This document shows positions 57,500 to 64,000 of a stretch of 64,000 nucleotides of DNA, piece after piece. Where the stretch lies: positions 23,076,017-23,140,016 of the forward strand of contig NC_088307.1 of the NCBI RefSeq assembly GCF_032854445.1, given 5' to 3'. The position numbers were made by a program, and so were the translations under genes. Positions within the stretch are counted from its first letter, which is position 1. Each line of letters begins with the position of its first letter. Under the pieces are notes generated by a model. It saw only the letters and a program-made list of their open reading frames with translations, did not search any database and was not told where the DNA came from. The DNA comes from Liolophura sinensis (Eukaryota > Mollusca > Polyplacophora > Chitonida > Chitonidae).

Positions 57500-59210
57500 G
57501 GCACATGGCCTGTGAAACTGTGGGCTGGAGCAATTTCAACGATTTTAAAGAGAGAGTGTTCTAAACGTTTTGTTAACATTGTTGAATTGTAAGTGCATTC
57601 ATGTTTGTTGAAAGTAGTTCCAATGTGAGACTTTCCTACAGAGATGTACACTCAAAAAAATAATCTGTTATTTTTAACAGAAAGTCTGCGTGATATCAGA
57701 GTGATGCTAGAATGTATTTTGTTGTTACAACACAGTATTGTGTCATATTCAGCATATATAATATTCTGTTCGTCTATATTTAACATAATAATCTACTGCA
57801 ATATGTTGATCCCTTGTCTAGGTAGAATGTATTCTAGCACTCAGATAGCAGACCGTCTGTTAATTTTAACAGATTATTTCTTGAACGCACAGAGTAACAG
57901 AGAACTACCACTAACATGTGGTTCTCGCTGGATCTACCGCGGCACTACGTCGGAAATGCATTGGGGACGGCTTGCAGCACCAAATAAAATTCATTAAATC
58001 ATGAATGAATTATCTAACTAATTAATGTCGAGCGTCCGGAATGGACTCATAGACTTGTAATTTAAAAGGCTATAAAAGAGATGCGCCCACAAGAAAAGAC
58101 TAAAAGAATGGAACTTCTGTAATGCTATATATAGAAATTATAAATAATAAATAATTAGACAAAAACACAGGTGATTAAAAAAAATGTTTTGTTGCTTTTC
58201 TTTTCCCAGGGGGAGTGGGAAGGTATACCCCCGACAAAAATCACCGAACCATTTTGGGTCCCTGAAGAAAAGTGTTAGATGCGATGCGATTACACTGATG
58301 CCCTCAAACGTGCTGCGAGTTATTCCCACTTCGTGACGTCTTCACCCATTGAGACCACGTTCCCGAGAATGGACTGATCTGCGTTACGCATACCACTTTA
58401 ATTTTGTCATTTGGGCTTTGCATTTCTTCCATCTCATGTAGGCCTATGGAACTGACCAGTAGTTAGCTGAATCGGCGAAATACTTAGATAAGTAAATGAC
58501 CAAAAGTTGGTCCAGTTTAAATTTTGGCACGATTGTTTTCTAATGCGGGATGAACTTAAATCCAAAGATCATTCTTAAACTCCAACAAATTCCACTTTGA
58601 CAAATTTGGATCGTGTAGGCTAGAGAAGGGTGGGAGAGGTCAGTAAACAATGTGTAATGTATACAATGTAGCAGTAATATAACAATCGAAGAGGACACAA
58701 AGTGCATCAAAGTGCAGTGTGAGTGGAACATCTGTTCCTATATATTTTGTTCAAGAGAGATAAGAAATATGGCATCGAGGTTATTCTATTTTACTACATT
58801 GAAACGAAGTGCTAATTTATTCTCTCTATGAAGATTTTGACACTTATCTTCCATTCTTTGAAAGGAAATATTGTCAAATTATTGTCAAAAGCCTCACACG
58901 AAGTTTTTCGGCTTGTCGTACACCTATATTTGTTTAACTTATGATAGGAAGCGTATAGATATATGTATATTTTACAGATTGGAGATCACTCAAAATATCT
59001 ATCCTTTAATTGATTGCTGAAAGACTGTTGACACAGGCGAAACTAATGCAAAATAACTTTAAAATAAATAAAGTGCAACGATTCAGTTGCTTCTTTTTTG
59101 CAGATGCGTGTTAAATGTTTTAGTCCAATGACTCCATCTTAGTTTTAAGTGCGTCGTTTGAGCCATGACGTGGTCAACAATGATAATAACAATTAATTAT
59201 TAATTAATTA
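57500..59210. other. Intergenic, nothing recognised
   Basis: AT-rich unique sequence. The frame 57644-57997 has no known domain. No common repeat is seen. Confidence 0.55.
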
Positions 59211-59545
59211 ATTCTTTGATTGCTGTTTAACGACGTATTCAAGAATTTTTCACTTGTACTGTGGTGGTTGGTTTCATGTTGGGTGGATGGCCTGGCGTAA
59301 ACCACTGAACTTTGGTACCATATGTGGGGTGGATAGCCTGGCATAAACCACTGAACTTTGGTACCATTTGTGGGGTGGATAGCCTGGCATAAACCACTGA
59401 ACTTTGGTACCATATGTAGGGTGGGTAGCGTGGCATAAACCACCTGAACTTTGGTACCATATGTGGGGTGGATTGCCTGGCATAAACCACTGAACTTTGG
59501 TACCATATGTGGGGTGGATAGGCTGGCATAAACCACTGAACTAAG
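59210..59545. repeat. SINE remnant followed by 46-bp minisatellite
   Basis: TTCTTTGATTGCTGTTTAAC and a worn SINE body lead into about six units made of GGGGTGGATAGCCTGGCATA and AACCACTGAACTTTGGTACC. Open - strand frames here are repeat artefacts. Confidence 0.92.
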
Positions 59546-60204
59546 AGATGGACTATCCACAATATCGCTGTCCAAGGCCGGGTTTGAACCCACAACTCGT
59601 ACGTTTCTCATTTCAAAGAAAATAAAACACTTAACCAAATATATGTATGTGTATCGATAAAGTATCCCACGGGAAGTTTAAAAACATACCGTTCTATTTT
59701 TGTGATGCTTCTAGCTTAACCGAGATATCCCAGTTCAATGTAAACAAAATCGCGTAAAAAGTTAATGGTGCCGCCATGTTTTTAATTTTTAGTCCCAGGT
59801 TATGTCAATAACCCAAGAACGCAGGGACGCGACATGGTGTTTCCGGTTTTTCTAACATGGCGTATCCCATGGCCTCGTAAGAGTAACTACATCAAACCGA
59901 AATGGCTGTGGCCGTTTGCTACCATCGCTCTTCGAAATAAGAAATGTTAAATTATTATTTATGTCATCTTTCCTTTTAACACATATAGTAGCTGTACACC
60001 ATGAGCGAATGGAGAGTCTTCGCCACAAAACAGCACCAAGGACATCCTTTACGGATGGGGTAAAAGACAGGCCCTACAGTTGAGAATCCCGGTCAATTCA
60101 TGTCAGGTGAAATCGAGGTTATAAGCGAGACTTGCAAGCTATCAGATAGACTCGCGTTCACGTGTCAGTATCAGGACCAAAGTCGGGTCGAGTCATACCA
60201 AAGA

Positions 60205-60490
60205 CTTTCAAAATGGTACTTGCCGCTGTCTCCCTTGGCGCCCACCACTGAGAGGTTAGACCAAGGTTAGATCTGGTTGACCCCGCGTCAGTATAATGTG
60301 ACTCGGTAGGGTGTCATGTCTGGTGTCTTCAGCATGATACTTCAGCGGTGACAGCAAATTTGGCCACATGATGTCGTCCTGTCACAAGAAGACACATGAT
60401 ATGTACACACACCTAATCACTCCTCGTCGTCATATTACTGAAAAAATGTTAAGTATGACGATAAACCCCAAGTATACATTCATGCGTGTC
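60205..60490 (+). repeat. ACTC-family SINE-like element, worn tail
   Basis: It has GCGTCAGTATAATGTGACTC, CTCCTCGTCGTCATATTACT and GTATGACGATAAACCCCAAG, the same order as in 24736-24998. Confidence 0.6.
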
Positions 60491-60519
60491 AGTCCTATCA
60501 CTTCGGATAGTGATCAGTA

Positions 60520-61142
60520 CCCCCAGAATCCTCAAGATCCAGCGAGGCCAAGGCTTTACGATTTAACATGAACCAATACCTCAGAATCCTCGAGATCCAG
60601 CCAGGCCAAGGCTTTACGATTTAACATGGACCAATACCCTAGAATCCCCAGGATCCAGCGAGGCAAAGGCTTTAGGATTTAACATGGACCAATATCCCCA
60701 GAATCCTTGAAATGCAGCGAGGCCAAGGCTTTACGATTTAACATGGACCAATACCCTAGAACCCCCGGGATCCAGCGAGGCAAAGGCTTTAGGATTTAAC
60801 ATGGACCAATACCCCCAGAATCCTCGAGATGAAGCCGGGCCGAGACTTTAGGATTTAACATGAACCAATATCCAAGAATCCACGAGATCCGGCGAAGCCT
60901 AGGCTTTAGGATTCAGTATGAACCAATACCCCAGAATCCTCGAGACCCAGCGAGGCCACGGCTTTAGGGTTTAATGTGGACAGATACCCCAGAATCCTCG
61001 AGGTCCAGCGAGATCCTAGGCTTTAGGATTTAACAGGAACCGATACACCAGGATCCTCGAGATCCGGCGAGGCCTAGGCTTTAGGATTTAACATGAACCA
61101 ATACCCTTGAATCCCCCAGATCCAGGGAGACCAAGGCTTTTA
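60520..61142. repeat. 58-bp minisatellite, about eleven copies
   Basis: Each unit holds CCAGAATCCTCGAGATCCAG, CGAGGCCAAGGCTTTAGG and ATTTAACATGGACCAATACC, with scattered changes. The array is cut on the right by a SINE. Confidence 0.95.
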
Positions 61143-61145
61143 GGA

Positions 61146-61250
61146 TTTATTTATGTATTTATTTGATTGGTGTTTAACGCCGTACTCAAAAATATTTCGT
61201 TTATACGACGGCGGTCAGCATTAGGGTGGGAGGAAACCGGGCAGAGCCAG
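61146..61250 (-). repeat. SINE family A, 3' half, at the end of the minisatellite
   Basis: It starts in TTTATTTATGTATTTATTTG directly after the last 58-bp unit (TTTTAGGATT) and ends GGGCAGAGCC. Confidence 0.9.
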
Positions 61251-61639
61251 AACGATGATACGGTCTAACATACAGAAATGTATAAACACGTTTCAACTTT
61301 CTCCTGGGGGCGAAAAAATGGTTTTAAATTAGATTCCCTAAGGCCCCAGCAGGCAGTCCGGACATTAGGTAGTCGGCTGTGGTGACGTCAACGATGATAG
61401 CTGTCAAAACAACTTTATTGGGGTAAGAACATGAACTGAGTAAGCAAATCTCGTATGTTCCAAGTATGTTCCTGGTATGACGTCATTTCCCATTATGACA
61501 TAATTCGTGAATTTTTGAAAAACATGAAGTCTAGCTTTTCTTTAGCTTAGTAAGTCAATACCATTTAAATGTCGAGGGGATACATGGTTAATGGAAGCCG
61601 CTGCTATGGATATCTCAAGTCCATATTCTTTATTAATGT

Positions 61640-61710
61640 TTTCTCTTTGAGTTTCCTCCCACCATAATGCTGGCCGCCGTCGTATAAGTGAAATAAGTGA
61701 ATATTCTTAA
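61640..61710 (+). repeat. SINE family A scrap
   Basis: TTTCCTCCCACCATAATGCT to GTATAAGTGAAATAAGTGAA, with a short internal duplication (GTGAAATA repeated). Confidence 0.8.
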
Positions 61711-63020
61711 ATGAAGTTCTTGATTGCCTCAATGAAGCTTCAACTGACCTAAAGTGAAATTGTTTGGTAAAACTTATCGTATACAGATTAAAGAGTTCTT
61801 CAAATGTGAACTAAACTGAAACTGATAACAAATGTCCTTATATTCGTTTGATAGTCCTATGGATAAGAAGTTCTTCGACTGATATTTTCTGTTGCTTGAA
61901 TCTGAGGAACACGTTCGCAGAGAATTTTGCTCCAAAAAATTGAATTTGTATTACTTCCGAGTGTCTTGCTTTAACCGATACATCGTTGGATAAAGGCATG
62001 TTTTACCACAAATAGTGGACAATATTTTTTCGACTCCGGACAGTGGATATCGAACTGACAGGTTTCTCGTAAAAAGGGGCATTGTCCATCAATAAATTCC
62101 CTGGTTTGCTAGTAGTTGTAACCGAGGGGGACAAGCAAAGTCGGTGGCACCCCCACGAGCAGTATTTCAGGGTAGTAGTTGTACCCGAGTGGGGTATTGA
62201 AGCCCCACAGTCGACATTCATTAAAACAAAATCATCGTATATGCGAAAGCATACATGTGTTTCCAAATAACTATGTGAGTAACAAATCAATAAACAGTAC
62301 AGTAATGCTGAGTTCCTTTTGAAATAATGTGGGAAAAACACACAAAAATAATACTCAGACTAACGATGCCTTACATCCATATCTAGCAAAACGTGGTTCC
62401 CCAGTGCATATATATACAAACATATATAAAATTTATATACATACACAGGCACTAGCACGCACGCGCACACACATACATAAGTAGGTTTTGGAAGGCGAGT
62501 CAAACCACAGAATGTGCGTCACAACAATTTGCAATCGAATGATAAAAGCAACCGTGTACACTGATGATACAGGAAGATACGAGATTTCGCTGTTGTTGCC
62601 TGTGTGGTCCAGAATGAAGGCTGTTCAGCCAATTGTTATGCATACGCCAGGGCAAGTTTGCACAAAGTTACCTTAAAGAATACATGAAAAGGTACTATTA
62701 AACGAAGAGTATGCTTTTAAGGGAAAATAAAGAAAGGTATGCCAAAATATGGGAACAAATTTAATATTGGAGGCTTATTTTACATTTCTTAATATCCCCC
62801 CTCTTTTCTATGCACATTTTCCATCAATAGTTCCAGAACATATATAATATATATTAGAACTATATATCCGAATATCGATCCGAGCAGATCCACGGGTACG
62901 CCGATGTGTTATCCAGGAGACCTCGTATAGTGGTGCAGCATGGCGCATATCCATCATATCAACCTAAAGGAACAACGGGTCTTGTGTATCAAACTTAAAG
63001 CCACCGCAAGACGTAGTTGC
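61711..63020. other. Intergenic, nothing recognised
   Basis: There are open frames up to 112 codons (- strand, 62003-62341) without known domains. A short direct repeat (GTAGTTGTAACCGAGGGGG and GTAGTTGTACCCGAGTGGGG) lies at 62111-62196. Confidence 0.5.
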
Positions 63021-63029
63021 TATCAGTCA

Positions 63030-63800
63030 GAAGATGTCAGACATTGTTAAACCTCAGCAGGACTACCGTGACAAAGCACTCGTTTTGAAAGTAAGTCAGA
63101 GAAATCAAGGAAAATCATCCGCGAAAGACTTAGGTCGCTGCAGCGTGCTCCTTTACGAGGCAGTTTACGAGTTCCTGGTAATTCTCGACGGATGCTTAAA
63201 TCACAAGTGTACTGCTCCATCAGTGAAGGCCAATGATCGAGTGGTTATGCCTCGTCGATGATAGAGCCAGTGCTTGAGAAACTTCATACCGGATATGCTG
63301 GTGTTGTTCTAGGAATGCGTGGAACAGACCAAAAGTCAGTCTCCGATTTTTGAGGATTGTTGTTTTAAGCAGCAGCCACGAGGTTTTGCCGATTTTGTGT
63401 CAAATATCAGAAGAGCAAATGTCCCACACGGCAAACCAAGACAAATGTCCCACACGGCAAACCAAGGCATATCTCCAACCGCAGACATAGCTTATCCCTC
63501 ACAACAGTGGAAAAAGGCAGCCTCTACATCCTAGTCGCCAAAGACGCCTGCACAGAGTGACCAGAAGCGTGGCCCCTTTGTAAACAGGGGGCAAAGACTT
63601 GTGCGCGAGTTGTTGTTAATTAGTGTTTTACAAGATATTTACAAGATATTGAAGAGCTGATCATTCTGATAAAAAGTCGAAGTCTGAGTCAACTATATTC
63701 CTTGAAATATGCAATCTTATGGACATTGAAAAAACGAGAACCACATCCACAGTGCAATGGTCAGAGAGGGAACTTCAAATCCTTTATAAAGCCCATGCTG
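63030..63800 (+). mobile_element. Decayed Ty3/gypsy-type LTR retrotransposon integrase region
   Basis: Fragments in different frames line up with a gypsy-type pol: a segment with the ILDGCLNHK-type lead-in to integrase (about 63160-63225), a LEKLHTGYAGV motif (63270-63310), a core-like LYILVAKDAC stretch (63510-63545) and the C-terminal core motif HPQCNGQ (63745-63770). Stops and frame changes interrupt it, and the distance between the last two blocks is too short for an intact core. It is a dead fossil; no LTR was found inside the window. Confidence 0.55.
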
Positions 63801-63935
63801 ACCTGTCGGTTTCAAACGGCGCAGTTAGGATGTGTCAAATACATATTTGGCAGTTTGTACGGAAATCAGTTTTTTTTTATCATTTCCACTTTTGCCGGAT
63901 GTTTAGTGACATTAAGCTAACATCTGTCAAATATT

Positions 63936-64000
63936 AAATATTTCACTTATACAATGACGACAAGCTTTATGGTGGGAGGAAACCGGGCAGATCCCGCGGG
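63936..64000 (-). repeat. SINE family A, cut by the window end
   Basis: ATATTTCACTTATACAATGA and GGTGGGAGGAAACCGGGCAG are recognisable; the rest lies outside. Confidence 0.85.

Noticed and set aside
59204..59638. 144-codon - strand frame with HMVPKFSGLCQAIHPT repeats
   Set aside because: It is the 46-base minisatellite read in shifting frames; neighbouring frames are equally open.

Overview
The window is animal nuclear DNA. Its coding sequence lies in short exons with GT/GC..AG borders. The introns and intergenic DNA are AT-rich and packed with SINEs, other dispersed repeats and minisatellites. The commonest repeat is a tRNA-derived SINE ending in (AAAT)n. It is joined by a second SINE-like family whose 3' end is an ACTC repeat. 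Both are of a kind I associate with molluscs, so a mollusc (gastropod or bivalve) is the best guess. This rests on recalled repeat types, not on a search.

Four protein-coding genes can be built exon by exon, all on the + strand. (1) 373-6118 is the C-terminal half of an SLC6 transporter (TM7 to the cytoplasmic tail); its 5' part lies outside the window. (2) 16209-19361 is a 4-exon gene for a small secreted protein of 184 residues. It has a cysteine-rich N-terminal module and two WAP domains, and a CRE and a TATA box lie upstream. (3) 27270-39718 is a 9-exon gene for a signal peptide, three SRCR domains and two Ig-like domains. Two of its exons carry a one-base excess in a homopolymer; intron phases and domain conservation both show where the frame should run. 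(4) 47090-57413 is an 11-exon gene for a complete dopamine/tyramine beta-hydroxylase-like copper monooxygenase of 579 residues. All six copper ligands are kept, but both halves of one conserved disulfide are lost.

The rest holds no gene I can support. 6119-16208 has a 153-bp tandem array, several minisatellites and SINE pieces. 19362-27100 is SINE-rich, with one GC-richer promoter-like island. 39719-47089 holds a 68-bp satellite and more SINEs. 57414-64000 holds 46-bp and 58-bp minisatellites and a decayed Ty3/gypsy-type integrase. An intron of gene 3 carries a 657-bp foldback element sitting in a minisatellite.

The four genes do not form a pathway. They are an amino-acid or transmitter transporter, a probable protease inhibitor or matrix protein, a probable immune recognition protein and a probable amine hydroxylase. 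Sharing one strand need not mean co-regulation. Exon borders were chosen by hand from splice consensus, phase continuity and family alignment; no transcript evidence was available.
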